Shown here: in pieces, positions 45,400 through 57,205 of the stretch
Numbering within the stretch: position 1 is the first letter of the stretch
How the letters are laid out: each line of letters opens with the position of its first letter
Source: Odocoileus virginianus
Lineage: Eukaryota; Chordata; Mammalia; Artiodactyla; Cervidae
DNA length: 64,000 nucleotides
Reading direction: 5' to 3'
Assembly (NCBI RefSeq): GCF_023699985.2
Contig: NC_069703.1
Span: 24,095,857-24,159,856 of the forward strand
Translations under genes and position numbers: made by a program
The notes under the pieces: generated by a model
The model's database searches: none
The model's input: the letters and a program-made list of their open reading frames with translations, nothing else
What the model was told of the DNA's origin: nothing

Positions 45400-45585
45400 T
45401 TTCCTTATGCATGAAAATAATCTCCAATGTCCACCCCCTAAACCCAGGCCAATTTTAAAGACTCCTGCAGATTTTGATCTAGCAAGTCTAGGGTGGGGAC
45501 CGGAAATTTGTATTCTGTGAAATGGGGGAGCATTTTTATTTTCTCAGGTGTCTCATTTTGGGAATCACTACCTAAATCAAAATCA
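45400..45585. mobile_element. MER5A/B-like hAT fossil
   Basis: A 'tgcagattttgatctagcaa' region followed by 'gtctagggtggggaccggaa' and 'atttgtattctgtg' matches the MER5 interior. The ends are poorly defined. Confidence 0.55.
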
Positions 45586-45689
45586 GAGTGCCCTCCAAAT
45601 ATGCTGAGTGTCATTCAGCCTCTGCTTAAACATTTCCAGTAATGGGAAGCTATCAACTATTTGAGAGAGTTCATTCCATAAAATATTTA

Positions 45690-45790
45690 TAACATTTAAT
45701 TAATTTATTCATTTATTCAACAAAAGATGTGTAGCCTTCCTGCTGTGAGTCAGGTATCGGGGATGTGAGCAAACACGTTCTGTGTCTTCA
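45690..45790 (+). mobile_element. Old mammal-wide repeat fragment
   Basis: 'ttcatttattcaacaaaaga' then 'gagtcaggtatcggggatgt' is the same opening as the unnamed repeat at 61495; only the first 100 bp is present. Confidence 0.5.
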
Positions 45791-45814
45791 TTGTTTATTT
45801 TGCTTGTCTGTTTC

Positions 45815-46400
45815 CAATTGCAAAATGTATATGGTATTTTAATTTTAGACAGATTGGGAAAAAAATAAAACACATAAGAAAAAAGTTACTCTTTATCTTA
45901 CAAGTAGCAAGTGAGTATTTTGGCATTTTTCATTTTTTTCTCTCTAGATTTAAAAATATGAGCTCCCTTTTTCAACTAATAGCTTGTTATGAATATTTCA
46001 GTTTGTACAAATTTTTTGTTATGTGCTTTTAAAATAACAGTTTAGTATTCTATTATTGTTGCATATATATATTCCATATGTACACACTAGTGGAATATAT
46101 ATAAATATAAAGGCTATTTAGGTTATCTCAAAATGTACAGTAGTACCCAAAACTCTGCAATTAGTTAATTTTAAGTTTTTTCCAGCATTTCTAATTATGC
46201 AGGTAAATGTCTACAAGTGGAATTTCTGAATTAAAAGATATAGACTCTTAAGTCTTTTGAATACTTTGCCAAATTGCCTCTCCAGAAAGAATGATCCAAT
46301 TTTAACCTCCATTTCAATTATATAAAAATATTCATATTTTCACACCCTTGGCAATACTTCTATTTCATTCTTTTTATTAAAAAGCTATAATTACTAGAAA
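45815..46400 (-). mobile_element. Old L1/HAL1-like segment, antisense
   Basis: Antisense L1-type landmarks: 'aaatgtctacaagtggaatt' near 46204, 'gccaaattgcctctccagaa' near 46268, 'tggcaatacttctatttcat' near 46350. Strongly diverged; the subfamily is not assigned. Confidence 0.5.
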
Positions 46401-46637
46401 GTTCTTTTTTTTTATGCTGAGCTCAATTTTGCCTATTCAAATCTTCAATCTATTGATTCGACTTTTGTCTCCTGGAGCTTTGTGGGTAAGCTCAACCCTC
46501 CTTCTTTAAAATGAAATCTCAAATATTTAAAAATAATTATCATGCCTCTACTCTACTCTGACTCCAGTTAGATAATTACTCCTTTCACCCACTTTCTAGA
46601 CTCTCCATGGTTCTGGTCTCACTATTCTAGATAGAAG

Positions 46638-46819
46638 TGAAGTGAAGTCGCTCAGTCGTGTCCAACTCTTTTCGACCCCATGGACTGTAGCCTACAAGAC
46701 TCCTCTGTCCATGGAATTTTCCAGGCAAGAGTACTGGAGTGGGTTGCCATTTCCTTCTCCAGTGGATCTTCCCAACCCAGGGATCGAACCCAGGTCTCCT
46801 GCATTGCAGGCAGATGCTA
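46638..46819 (-). mobile_element. Bov-tA SINE, reverse orientation
   Basis: A well-preserved antisense Bov-tA ('gaagtcgctcagtcgtgtcc' to 'tctcctgcattgcaggcaga'). It keeps CpG sites such as 'gtcgctcagtcgtgtccaac', suggesting a relatively young copy. The tRNA head is truncated. Confidence 0.94.
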
Positions 46820-47357
46820 GATAAGCCTTTGTTAATTAGTCTTTCTCTTAAAATGTGGTGATAAGGGTTAACTGAAGACTATTCACTGAAAAACACTGAC
46901 TTCTTTGTTTTGAGCAGGAGTCTTCTAACTGGTGCAGGCAAGGTAGGCGTCAGCTTTTCTTGGAGAACACGCCTTGGCTTTTACAGAGATTGATACCAAC
47001 CAAAATCCCTAAGCATTTTTATGAACAATCTCGCTGTCATATTAGGCATCTGCTGTACTTTACTGCTGTGGTTGTTTTCTGAAACCCAACTGAAGGACTT
47101 TAATAAAAATCAGCACAACCATTAATTCTAACTTGTCAAGTTCTTTTGAAAGCTGATTTCATCACCAGATGTGTATCTTATACAAATTAGATAAAGATAT
47201 CTCTTGACTTGTAATTAAGAAAAATACAAGCTCATGTCTATTGCAGAGTCCTGCAGCACCCTATTAGTCTGTATTGATCCATTAATCAAACAGACTCTGG
47301 GTACAACACTGAGTCCAATCAGGCTACTTGAACCTCATCCAGAGTGTGTGTGTGTGT

Positions 47358-47392
<35 letters not shown>

Positions 47393-48490
47393 GTATTCCC
47401 ATTGCTAAGGATGTACAGGGAAACTCTAAAAAAACCACAAACAAAATATTTTATACTTGCTGAAATCAATGCATGGTATTTCCTTGACCCTCCTGCCTAT
47501 GATTACTTCTTTTTTTCCTAAAATGGAAATCAGTTTGGCATAAGGAGTCAGTTATCCATGTTGGATCTTTGGTTTCAGCTTTAACTCCAGAATGGTTAGA
47601 GTCAACATCAAACTAAGCTTGATACAGTTTCTAGTTTAAACTTTATTTCTCTATTTTGAAACGTTAGAATATTTGCCCATATCTTATCCACTGGAAGCTC
47701 TTGCTTTTGTATGAAATTAAGAATTGTGTTTTTTTCCCCTTTTTATTTTTCAGCTTGCTTGGTGTATAGCTTATTTGGATCTGAGGGCTTTTATTCATTT
47801 CAAGCAAAAAGATTTTTTTTCCTATCCTCTAGATCTTCTAGTACCTTTAATTTCAGTTTCCCGATAACTTCACTTGGTACCTACACTTTCCAATTTGAAA
47901 GTTATTCTTGACGGAGAAGATGACTTTAAGTAGGACTTGAATGCATGTGCTTTTGTATTATTTCTTAACAATGTGTTATATATCTCCATTTGTAGATTTA
48001 AGCCTTTCTCATTTTAATATTATAGTTTTAATGATACAATTCACTATTCTTGACACTTCTGCCACATCTGATTTTAACATATATGTGAAATGAATCGCCC
48101 CATCATAATTGATCTCTACATGCCAAACAATTCAGATTATTGCAAAAATAGTTTAGCTCTGGTGATATTTATATGTGAATAGATCAGTAGTTAACTCAGA
48201 CTTGAATTCTTACATGTGTGCTGCTTTTAAATAGTTTCAAAGCATTTTGTACTTTTGATCTTAAAACCTATATCCAGTCATAAAATTAGATGAATCATGT
48301 CTAGCTTTATACTATTTATACTGTTCAGTATAAAAAGACAAAAAGATATGACACCAAAAGATGAGCTCCCCTCCCCACAACAAGGTTGGATGGTATTCAG
48401 TATGCTACTGGGAAGAGCAAAGGGCAATTACTAATATCTCCAGAAAGAATGAAGCTGCTGTGCCAAAGTGGGAAGGACACTCAGTTTTGA
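46820..48490. other. 1.7-kb repeat-poor stretch with a (TG)n microsatellite
   Basis: No repeat family or gene recognised apart from the TG repeat at 47344-47390. A chance open frame (47234-47521) spans the TG repeat. Confidence 0.4.
47344..47390. repeat. (TG)n microsatellite
   Basis: Two TG runs separated by 'cacg' (around 47359-47362). The longer run has about 14 units, long enough to be polymorphic. Confidence 0.95.
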
Positions 48491-48730
48491 ATGTGTCTGG
48501 TGATGAAAGTAAAAATCCAGTGCTGTAAAGAACAGTACTGTCTGGGAACCTGGAATATTAGGTCTTTGAATCAAGGTAAATTGGACGTGGTCAAGCAAGA
48601 AATGGCAAAAGTAAACATCAACATCTTAGGAATCAGTGAACTAAAATGGACCGGAATGGGTGAATGTGATTCAGATGATCATTATATTGACTACTGTGGG
48701 CAAGGATCCGAAATGGTGCATAGTAAATAA
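48491..48730 (+). pseudogene. BovB apurinic-type endonuclease fragment
   Basis: The 79-residue frame contains the start of an APE-like endonuclease: 'LGTWNIRSLNQGKLDVVKQE' followed by 'INILGISELKWTGMGECDSD', where the Asn (W-N-I-R) and Glu (S-E-L) are the usual metal-binding residues. It stops at 48728-48730 in a small deletion/substitution region. Later endonuclease pieces ('GDWNAKVGSQE' region near 48940) are in shifted frames. Confidence 0.85.
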
Positions 48731-49520
48731 AAGAGTCTGAAATGCAGTACTTGAGTTCAACCTCAAAAACAACAGAATGACCTTGGTTTGTTTCTGAGGC
48801 CAACTATTCAACATCACAGTAATTCAAATCTATGCCCCAACCACTGATGCTGAAGAAGCTAAAGTTGATCAGCTCTATGAAGACCTTCAAGTCCTTCTAG
48901 ATCTAACACCAAAGAAACATGTCCTTTTCATTATAGGAGATTGGAATGCAAAAGTAGGAAGTCAAGAGATACCTGGAGTAACAGGCAAATTTGGCCTTGT
49001 GGTACAAGATAAAACAGGGCAAAGGCTTACAGAGTTTTGCCAAGAGAATGCACTGGTCACAGCAAACACTCTTTTCCAATAACACAAGAGACAACTCTAC
49101 ACACAGCCATCACAAAATGATCAATACCCAAATCAGGCTGATCACATTCTTTGTAGCCAAGATGAAGAAACTCTATACAGTGAGCAAAAACAAGACCTGG
49201 AGCTAACCGTGGCTGATTATCAGCTCCTTGTAGCAAATTCAGCCTTAGGCTTAAAGAAAGTGGGGGAAATCACTAGGCCATTCAGGAATTATCTAAATAA
49301 AACCCCTTATGATTTTACAGTGGAGGTGACAAATAGGTTCAAGGGAATAGATCTGGTAGACAGAGGGCCTGAAGAACTATGGACAGAGGTGTGGCTCAAG
49401 TCAGACAAGAACTTGGGTGACTCCAGGAGATAATGAGGAACAGGGAGGCCTGGCATGCTGCAGTCCATGGGGTTGCAGAGTTGGACACAACTTAGCGACT
49501 GAACAAAAACAACAACAACA
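48500..49520 (+). mobile_element. BovB LINE with endonuclease region fused to the 3' tail (internal deletion)
   Basis: 48530-49395 matches the BovB endonuclease region and the start of the linker. At about 49395-49425 it jumps straight to the last ~85 bp of BovB ('gaggcctggcatgctgcagt', 'gttggacacaacttagcgac', then a CAA-rich tail). The whole reverse transcriptase (about 1.7 kb in the copy at 22812) is absent. The jump could be a deletion after insertion or a template switch during reverse transcription. Confidence 0.92.
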
Positions 49521-50987
49521 CAAACTAAATTACTTGTTGGCCTATGCAATATGAGGTGGTAATGAATAGATGGAGATTATTGCCTTTTCTTGAGGATAAG
49601 AATTATGTATATGTATATATGTATGTACATGTATGTGGATGAATAAATCCTTTCTCTGTGCTCCTTATTTGGGAGTTTCCATAGTTTCTATAGAACTTAA
49701 AATATATATAAAACAAAATGAATTGGCTTTTTACTAAATATAGGAAAGGAAATTCAACCATTTCAATGTGAGAGTCATCTTTTTTTTGTTTTTTGAGTCA
49801 TCTTAAAATAAAACAATGTAATATTTGATTATAGCTTTTACCTAGGGTGATCCACCATTCCCAGTTACTGGAGACTGAGTAGTTTCCCAAGATGCATAAA
49901 TTTCAGTGCCCAAACTGGGAAAGTTATGCTCAAACTGGGATGATTCAATCAACTTATCTTTATCCTAATTCTTCCCATGTGACTACCGTTTTTAAAAAGC
50001 TAAAATGGTTGACTACTCTCCAATTCTAAACATGGCCAATTTTTATTTGGCCAATTCCTTGTTTTAAAAAATTAATTTAAGATACTGTTTCTGGCTAGTC
50101 TGTAGACTACTCTTTTATTTTTTTAAACTACCCTTCCTTCTCTCTTTTCCTCATCCATTTTCCTTTCTTTCTTTCTTTTTTTCTCCATGAGAGAACACCT
50201 AGGGCACAGAGTGCTTTAATACATCCAATTCAGTGCCCAGTGACTGTAAAATGATTATCAATACCTCCGGATAATTAGTGTCCCTATTTTCATTGGGAAA
50301 TTCATGTTATATCTATGTCAATGATCTGTATTTTTATGACTTAGACTCCAAATTGAAGAAAAAAAGAGGGACATAAGTTTTACAAAATACTTTAAAGGCC
50401 AGGAATAACCAGCACACCGGAAATTCTTGAAAGTGTCAACATGATCTTGATGTTTTGTCCCCAGATGCCATCAAAATTGTGAATCCTTTATTGGTTGATT
50501 GAGCCAAGGTTTACACAGGGCCCAGTTACATGTATTAACTCCATCCATTCTGACTTACATGCCACTTAATACAGTAATCAATGGTTACAAATGGTTGCTT
50601 ATGTCCAAAAAGTCCATGATTGCCATGTTACATAACAATATTAAGAGGCCTGTGAATAAGGTAGAACTTCCTCATTTCTCACTTGAAGAAACTGAGATCT
50701 AGAGAGATTAAGGAGATTTCCTAATATAAAAACTCTGGTTAGTGGCAGAACTGAGCTCTCCATCACCCAGAATCCATGGCCTCATTCCAGACTCTAAACT
50801 GTCAAAGGGGAAGAGCTTAGACAGAGGAATAAAGATGAAGTTGTTCATGATCCAGCCTCCTCACAGTCATTTACAGTGGAAACAGTCTTGAACTAACTTT
50901 GTAAAATATCTCCTTCCACCTTTTTCTTCTTTGGCTACTTTGCAGCCTGAGGAGCTTACCAGTGACCAGCACTGGCGTCATGCTCTA
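49521..50987. other. 1.5 kb without recognised repeats
   Basis: AT-rich. A short 'tatgtatatgtatatatgta' type run lies at 49605-49640. An internal phrase with 'caaactggga' is repeated at 49911-49938. No gene recognised. Confidence 0.4.
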
Positions 50988-50989
50988 TG

Positions 50990-51166
50990 TGCTCAGTTGC
51001 TCAGCCTTTTAGACTCTTTGTGACCCTATGAACTGTAACCCACCAGGCACCTCTGTCCCTGGGATTCTTCAGGCAAGAATTCTGGAGTGGGTTGCTATTT
51101 CCTACTCCAGGGCATCTTCCTGACTCAGGGATCAAACCCGCATTTCTGCATTGGCAGGTGGATTCC
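50990..51166 (-). mobile_element. Bov-tA SINE, reverse orientation
   Basis: Antisense Bov-tA ('tgctcagttgctcagccttt' to 'gcattggcaggtggattcc'). Its head is cut by, or abuts, the L1 target site at 51167. Confidence 0.92.
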
Positions 51167-51190
51167 ATTGTGGTCACCGATTTCCTTACT

Positions 51191-51742
51191 TTTTTTTTCA
51201 TTTATTTTTATTAGTTGGAGGCTAATTACTTTACAATATTGTAGTGGGTTTTGTCATACATTGACATGAATCAGCCATGGAGTTACATGTATTCCCCACC
51301 CCGATCCCCCCTCCCACCTCCCTCTCCACCTGATTCCTCTGGGTCTTCCCAGTGCATCAGGCCTGAGCACTTGTCTCATGCATCCAACCTGGGCTGGTGA
51401 TCTGTTTCACTATAGATAATATACATGTTTCGATGCTGTTCTCTTGAAACGTCCCACCTTCACCTTCTCCCACAGAGTCCAAAAGTCTGTTCTGTACATC
51501 TGTGTCTCTTTTTCTGCTTTGCATATAGGGTTATTGTTACCATCTTTCTAAAGTCCATATATATGTGTTAGTATGCTGTAATGGACTTTAGCTTTCTGGC
51601 TTACTTCACTCTGTATAATGGGCTCCAGTTTCATCCATCTCATTAGAACTGATTCAAATGAATTCTTTTTAATGGCTGAGTAATATTCCATGGTGTATAT
51701 GTACCACAGCTTCCTTATCCATTCGTCTGCTGATGGGCATCT
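51191..51742 (-). mobile_element. 5'-truncated L1 (ORF2 end plus 3' UTR) with 24-bp target duplication
   Basis: Antisense L1 of about 550 bp. A poly(T) run at 51191-51198 is the reverse of the A-tail, followed by the 3' UTR. Minus-strand translation at 51781-51548 gives the L1 ORF2 C-terminal signature 'WYIYTMEYYSAIKKN'. It is flanked by 24-bp direct repeats (51167-51190 and 51743-51766) that begin 'attgtggtcac' and differ at three positions. This is a textbook target-primed insertion. Confidence 0.93.
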
Positions 51743-51766
51743 ATTGTGGTCACTGGTTTCCTTATT

Positions 51767-52190
51767 TTTATTCTTACTCATTGTTGCCCAGATTTGTCCC
51801 CTAATACATTTCTTGCTCTTCCCATCCTCATTAACTTAGACATAAAATTTTAATTTATGGAACTCCCATTTCATCTAGACTTGATGACTGCCTGGAACAC
51901 TTACCCAATTGACCATTGAAAAGCAGAACGTAACTAATGTGGGAGCTGTCATCCTGAAGTGCTGTTACCTTTATCCATTGCTTTCATTCTTGCTTACCTT
52001 GTACTTTATTGTCTCTGTTTATCATTAAGCTTCTATATGACTAATAATTACTAGTTTTGCTGAACACAATATGCTTTTGAAGCTCAGCCCCTCTAGGTCT
52101 GCAATTTTCCCCCATCTTTTTTACATAACAGAAAATTGCATATCTTTAAAATGCTTATTGAAAAAAGCTTATGCTCTAATTTCATTTTAA
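51767..52190. other. No recognised feature
   Basis: Nothing recognised in this 420-bp gap between L1 segments. Confidence 0.4.
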
Positions 52191-52194
52191 TAAG

Positions 52195-52880
52195 ATAAAA
52201 TTACAGCATACAATTATTTTAAAATTGACTTTAAATTTTGGAATAATTAGAAATTACTAAAAAAGTTGCAAAGGGAGCATAATGAGTGCCCCCGTGGTTT
52301 TTATTCCATTTTCCTCTGATGTGAACATCTTACATACCATGGTGTATTTGTCCAAACTAGGAAATAAAAGTTGGTGCATCACTGTTAACTAAACTACAGA
52401 CTTTATTTGGATTTCACTGTTTTGTTCCACTGACGTCCTTTTTCCTATCCAAGATCCAACCCATGGTTTCACATTGCGTTGTGTCATAACATTTTCCCAG
52501 TCTTCTTCAATCTGGGATAATTTTTGAGGTCTTTTTTATGATCTCGACAGTTTTGAGGAGGACTGCTCAAGGATTTTGTAGAATGTCCCTCAATTTGGGT
52601 TTATGTGACATTTTTCTTGTGATCAGGCTGGGTTGTAGATTTAGGGAGAAATATCACAGACATGAAGTACCCTTCTTATTAAATCCTACCAGGACTTCAT
52701 ACCTTCAAAATGTTTTATCACTGGGATATTGACCTTCATCCCTTGGTTAAGGCTGTATTTGCTGGGTTTCTCCACTGTAAATTTACTATTTTTCCTTTAC
52801 CATGCTCTTTTCCTTGGGAGTGAGTTACGAAGTCCAGCTCACATTCGGGGGAGGAAAACCTGTGCTCTTACCTCCAATCT
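52195..52880 (-). mobile_element. Old L1 (L1M) 3' region, antisense
   Basis: Recalled old-L1 landmarks: 'tgtgaacatcttacatacca', 'tgttaactaaactacagact', 'tttgtagaatgtccctcaat', 'ttggttaaggctgtatttgc', 'gggtttctccactgtaaatt'. The orientation is inferred from recalled L1M consensus. Confidence 0.6.
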
Positions 52881-53534
52881 TTTAACCTATTTTATCTCTG
52901 ATGGTCAAGTTGCCTCATTTTGGAGTCTAAGCATCTCTACCTCTAGATGGACCACATTTATTCCAACAGTTTCCTACTCCTTTTCTAAACACTTTATTCC
53001 TTCCCTTTTCTTGTAACCAACTCCCTAAAACTTCTCCATTTTCATATATTCTTTCTTCTCTGCAGCATCAATCTGATTTTAATTGTCTTCAACCGAAACT
53101 TAGTGTGGCATACAATGGCTGGTTTCCCAAAGTCTGAATTGAAAAATGAGGTGTGTTGGGCTAGGAAATTATTTATGAAGGAAGAAAGAAAACAAATGTA
53201 GACTTAATAAATAATAAGATCAAATAACTTTCTTGACAAGCTAACAACTGATGAGGAAGCTTCTAAGTAAATGTGATATAAGAATTTCAAGGTGTGTTCA
53301 GAGAGATGCAAAGATCTTTATGGAAGGAGGCCCTCTTTATTAATCTTCTTGCATTTGTTGACTAATACGTTGAAAGGCACCAGGTACATACCCAATACAT
53401 CTTTGTTGTTTATAGAGATTTGTATATGTACATTGATAGAAACATATACCAACTTGTATATGACAGAAAAAGCAAAATTCTAGGAAAACCAAAGCATTGC
53501 TACATTGTAGCAAAACCTCCCAGCAGATGTGGTG
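52881..53534. other. No recognised feature
   Basis: A pyrimidine-rich then AT-rich unassigned segment. Confidence 0.4.
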
Positions 53535-53762
53535 CTTCACTGTCTGGATTTAAAACCAAGCTCAACCACTTACTACCTTTGTAATCATGGACAAGTTGTT
53601 TACCCTCTCTGTGCTGATTTATAGGATGAATATATTGTTAGCAATTATGGCACAGAGAAGTTGAGAGAAATAAGTGAGTTAATTCATATAAAGCTCTTAG
53701 CAGAGTGCCTGGCACATGACAAGCATTCGGTTAATATGATTTATTGTTACTGTTATTACTCA
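53535..53762 (+). mobile_element. MIR SINE, nearly full length
   Basis: MIR order is clear: 'ctcaaccacttactaccttt', 'atcatggacaagttgtttac', 'gtgctgatttataggatga', 'cagagtgcctggcacatgac', 'aagcattcggttaata'. Confidence 0.82.
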
Positions 53763-53784
53763 TGAAGTTTTAGGTATAGATCAA

Positions 53785-54350
53785 ACCATGAGTTTTTTCA
53801 CATATATAGGCTTTTAAAATAGATTCAGGTTCATAGCTAAATTGAGAGGTAAGTACAGAGCTTTCTCATGTACTGTCTGCCCCCTCACCTGTACAGCCTT
53901 CCACATCATCAACATCTCCCTTTGTTACCATTGATGAACCTACACTGACACATCATAACTACCCAAAATCTACTGTTTACCTTGCAGTTTAGTCCTGGTG
54001 TTATAGATCCTATGGTTTGGACAAACGTGTAATGATATATGGGGTTTCCCAGGTGTTGTAGTAGTGAAGACTCCACCTCCCAGTGCAGGAGCTACAAGAG
54101 ACACGGGTTCAATACTTGGGTCAGGTAGATCTCTGGGAGGAGGAAATGCAACCCACTCCAAGATTCTCGCCTGAAAAATTCCATGGACAGAGGAGTGTGG
54201 TGGGCTACAGTTCAAGGGGTCTCACAGAGGTGAATAGGACTGAGTGACTGAGCACACATGTGTAATGACATGTATCCGTCATTATAATATTATGCAAAGT
54301 ATTTTCATTGTCCTGTGCTCTACCTATTTATCCTTGCCCAAAACAAGTTT
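53785..54350 (-). mobile_element. Old L1 (L1M) 3' region, antisense, split by a Bov-tA
   Basis: 'aaattgagaggtaagtacag', 'tgatgaacctacactgacac', 'tcctatggtttggacaaacg', and after the SINE 'tgtaatgacatgtatccgtc' and 'caaagtattttcattgtcct' follow old L1 consensus order. About 350 bp is L1. Confidence 0.62.
54039..54256 (+). mobile_element. Bov-tA SINE inside L1
   Basis: Head 'ggggtttcccaggtgttgta', body, tail 'ggactgagtgactgagcaca'. The target duplication 'cgtgtaatgatat' (54026-54038) and 'tgtgtaatgacat' (54259-54271) matches at 11 of 13 positions. Confidence 0.93.
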
Positions 54351-54717
54351 TTTTTTAAAAGTAAAATCATTTCACAATAAAAATACTAAAGTTACCCAGT
54401 GAATTAACTTCACAATATTAGTATTAAATTGTTTCTATGTGATTAACCCCATTTCTTTCTTTTAAAGTAAAATTATCAATTTAATCCTATCCATCTTTTA
54501 TGCTTAACTATTTCCTGCAGTTTGGGTTCCATCATTAAGATATTTTAAATAAAGTGGCTCTGCAGCCACTAAATACAAAATAAGATTCTGGCCAAAAGTT
54601 TCACTTGATGTAGGATAGCTCTAGGCAGAAGCTGCTCCCTGATCTAAGTGTCCTGACTCTGGTCATCCAGAGCAAGGCAAAGGCCTGGACCCTGAGTTTA
54701 GATTATTGGATGACTTT
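54351..54717. other. No recognised feature
   Basis: AT-rich 370 bp; nothing recognised. Confidence 0.4.
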
Positions 54718-54728
54718 AGCAGTGTTTA

Positions 54729-54946
54729 GGTCTTCCCCTGTGACTCAGTGGTAAAAAGAATCTGCCTGCAATTCAGGAGACTCAGGTTTGGTCCCTGGGG
54801 TGAGAAGATCCCCTGGAGAAGGACATGGCAACCCACTCCAGTATTCTTGCCCAGAGAAGCCAATGGACAGAAGAGCCTGGTGAGCTATAGTTCACAGGGT
54901 TGCAAAGAGTTGGATATGACCGAAGTGATTGACCAAGCACACACAC
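54729..54946 (+). mobile_element. Bov-tA SINE
   Basis: Head 'ggtcttcccctgtgactcag', full body and tail. Target duplication 'agcagtgttta' (54718-54728) and 'agcagttttta' (54947-54957). Confidence 0.95.
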
Positions 54947-54957
54947 AGCAGTTTTTA

Positions 54958-55544
54958 TATCTTTATCAATGGTGATCTTTGCATAATTTGGAATTTTCCA
55001 AAAGACAGATTAATTAAACCATACATCTTTACCAATTAGGCCTCTTCTTCATTGATAAATATAGTCATAAATTATTTGTAGACATAGTTTTGAGATTAGC
55101 TACGAACAACTCTTTCACAAAGTAATTTAGTTAGTGAATTAAAAATATCACATCCGACTACAAGTAGCTGATCCCAAAGAACTGCTGAGTTGGGTTGCCA
55201 TGTATTAGGTTCATTATGCAAATAGGCATCCCAAGAGGGCCATCCCAAAGACGATTAGCCTCTTTCACCTTTAATAACCTAAGATCTCCGGTTCATGATG
55301 TGTGCAGATGAAAATATGTTCCGCCTGTGGGTAAGGGTGTTATTAATGCATAATTCTTTAGCTTCTTTCTCCCTACACTGGAATTCTATTTTGGCAAACC
55401 TCTTGGGTTCGGTTGTCAGAGAGATAAAAGTCTGTGTGTACTGCAGTAGAATCCTGAGTGAATCTTGGTAAATTTAGAGGGTCAGATCTACTGTCTTTAT
55501 CTGTGGATAAAACTACATCTCCTCTACCCAGTTGTACTACTTTT
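54958..55544. other. Repeat-poor segment
   Basis: No repeat or gene recognised. An octamer word 'atgcaaat' lies at 55216-55223. Confidence 0.35.
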
Positions 55545-55805
55545 TTCTTTTTGTTTTTTCTTCAAACTTTACTCTTTTTGTTTTGTATTGGGGTATAGCC
55601 AATTAACAAGGTGAACAGCAAAGGGACTCAGCCATGCATATACACATATCCATTCTCCCCCAAACTCCCCTCCCAGCCAGGCTGCCACATAATATAGAGC
55701 AGACTTTCCTGTGCTATACAGTAGGTCCTTGTTGGTTATCCATTTTGAATATAGCAGTGTGTACATGACCTTCCCAAAGTCCCTAACTATCTCTTCCCCC
55801 TAGCA
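55545..55805 (-). mobile_element. L1 3' UTR fragment, antisense
   Basis: Antisense L1 tail: 'tattggggtatagccaatta', 'cagcaaagggactcagccat', 'cattctcccccaaactcccc', 'tgctatacagtaggtccttg', 'gttatccattttgaatatag'. A T-rich start at 55541-55560 is the reverse of the A-tail. Confidence 0.88.
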
Positions 55806-56985
55806 CCTGATTGTACTATTGATTGTGCTGCAAGAATCTAACTGGCTCTCCTTGGGTTGGAAACCTTTTAAATGGGACCCTTTGTTTCTGTCTGTAGATA
55901 CAGATATGTCAAAAAAGCCAACTGGAATAGAGACACAGCCTTGGGTCCAGGAACTACTGATTCACAGGCAATGTTAATCTTAAGCAGACCGTGCCTGTAT
56001 GTGGAAAAAAGTCAGCCAGGGCCCTTGGCAGGCTGAAAGAGAGTGTTACCATTTGGCGACTAGAATGGTCACTTCCAAAAATAAAATGTAATCTTACAGT
56101 CTTTTGGAAAGGTATTTGCTGGATGCAGGCATCTGCTGACATTGAGAAGGTGTGATAGTTCACAAGTCTGAAATAGTTACCATGGTGTTCCCAGGGGTGA
56201 ATCATAGTAGCTTCAACCTTGGAAAAATTCAAGAATGCTATCAGCGTAAGTGACTGTCAATTCTGATGGGCAGGATTGTCTGGTTTTGCTGATATCATGG
56301 TTCAATTAGTTAGTGATTTATAAAAAAGTAAATCAAAAGAAATGCTTTTTGCTCCATCTTTTTTTGCCCCTGAGAGTTCTGCTAGGAATTCCCTGTCATA
56401 ATGGAGGATTTGGGGATATGAAGGCAGACTGCTTTTCTTGGAAGGATCCAATACAGAGAGCCTTTAGAGTATTTGGAAATTCTTGGCAACTTGATTCATC
56501 TCCTGTTGGTGGCAATATGTGATGGGGCAGTGACCAGAAGCTGTGCTTTATATGTCCCTGGTACTTAAAACAATGCCAAAAGGCCAAGGATAACACTGCA
56601 TTAAAAACCCAGCCAGCATTTTAGAGAAAGAGGTGATTCAATTGCTTTTATTATCTACTTTAAATAATTTGTTGTACTTCATCCAAAGGTTTCCTTACCT
56701 TTTCTTTTTCTTATATACGCTACATCATCTTCTTCTCCACAGTTCTCCAGGGATCTGCCCTTGTGAATTGCTGCAGTCATCATTCTCCAGATACTGAAGA
56801 ATATGGCACTTTCACATTACCCTCTGTTCCTCTGTGCTGAAGTCTGATGTTCCTTCGACTGACTCTCTGGCACTTTTCTTTTTCTTTCCTTTTCTTATGT
56901 GCTGTGTGGTGCTTAGTCATTTTGTTCAGTCATGTCTGACTCTACTTTCTTCTTATTCTCTTGTTTGTTGTTTTTCCTTCCAATA
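55806..56985. other. 1.2 kb without recognised features
   Basis: No gene or repeat family recognised. It holds short open frames of about 70-90 codons without domains. Confidence 0.4.
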
Positions 56986-57205
56986 AGAGGTGATGCTAGT
57001 GGTAAAGAAACCTCCTGCCAATGCAGGAGGCGTAAGAGACCTAGGTTTGATCCCTGGGTGGGGAAGATCCCCTGGGGGAGGGCATGGCAACTCACTCCAG
57101 GATTCTTGCCTGAGAATCCCATGGACAGAGGAGCCTGGCGGGATACGGTCCATAGTGTTGCAAAGGGTTGGACACAGCTGAAGCAACTTGGCACGCATGC
57201 ACACA
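56986..57205 (+). mobile_element. Bov-tA SINE
   Basis: A head variant ('ggtgatgctagtggtaaaga'), body, and a tail ending 'cttggcacgcatgcacacac'. The same head variant occurs at 62038, suggesting one SINE subtype. Confidence 0.92.
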
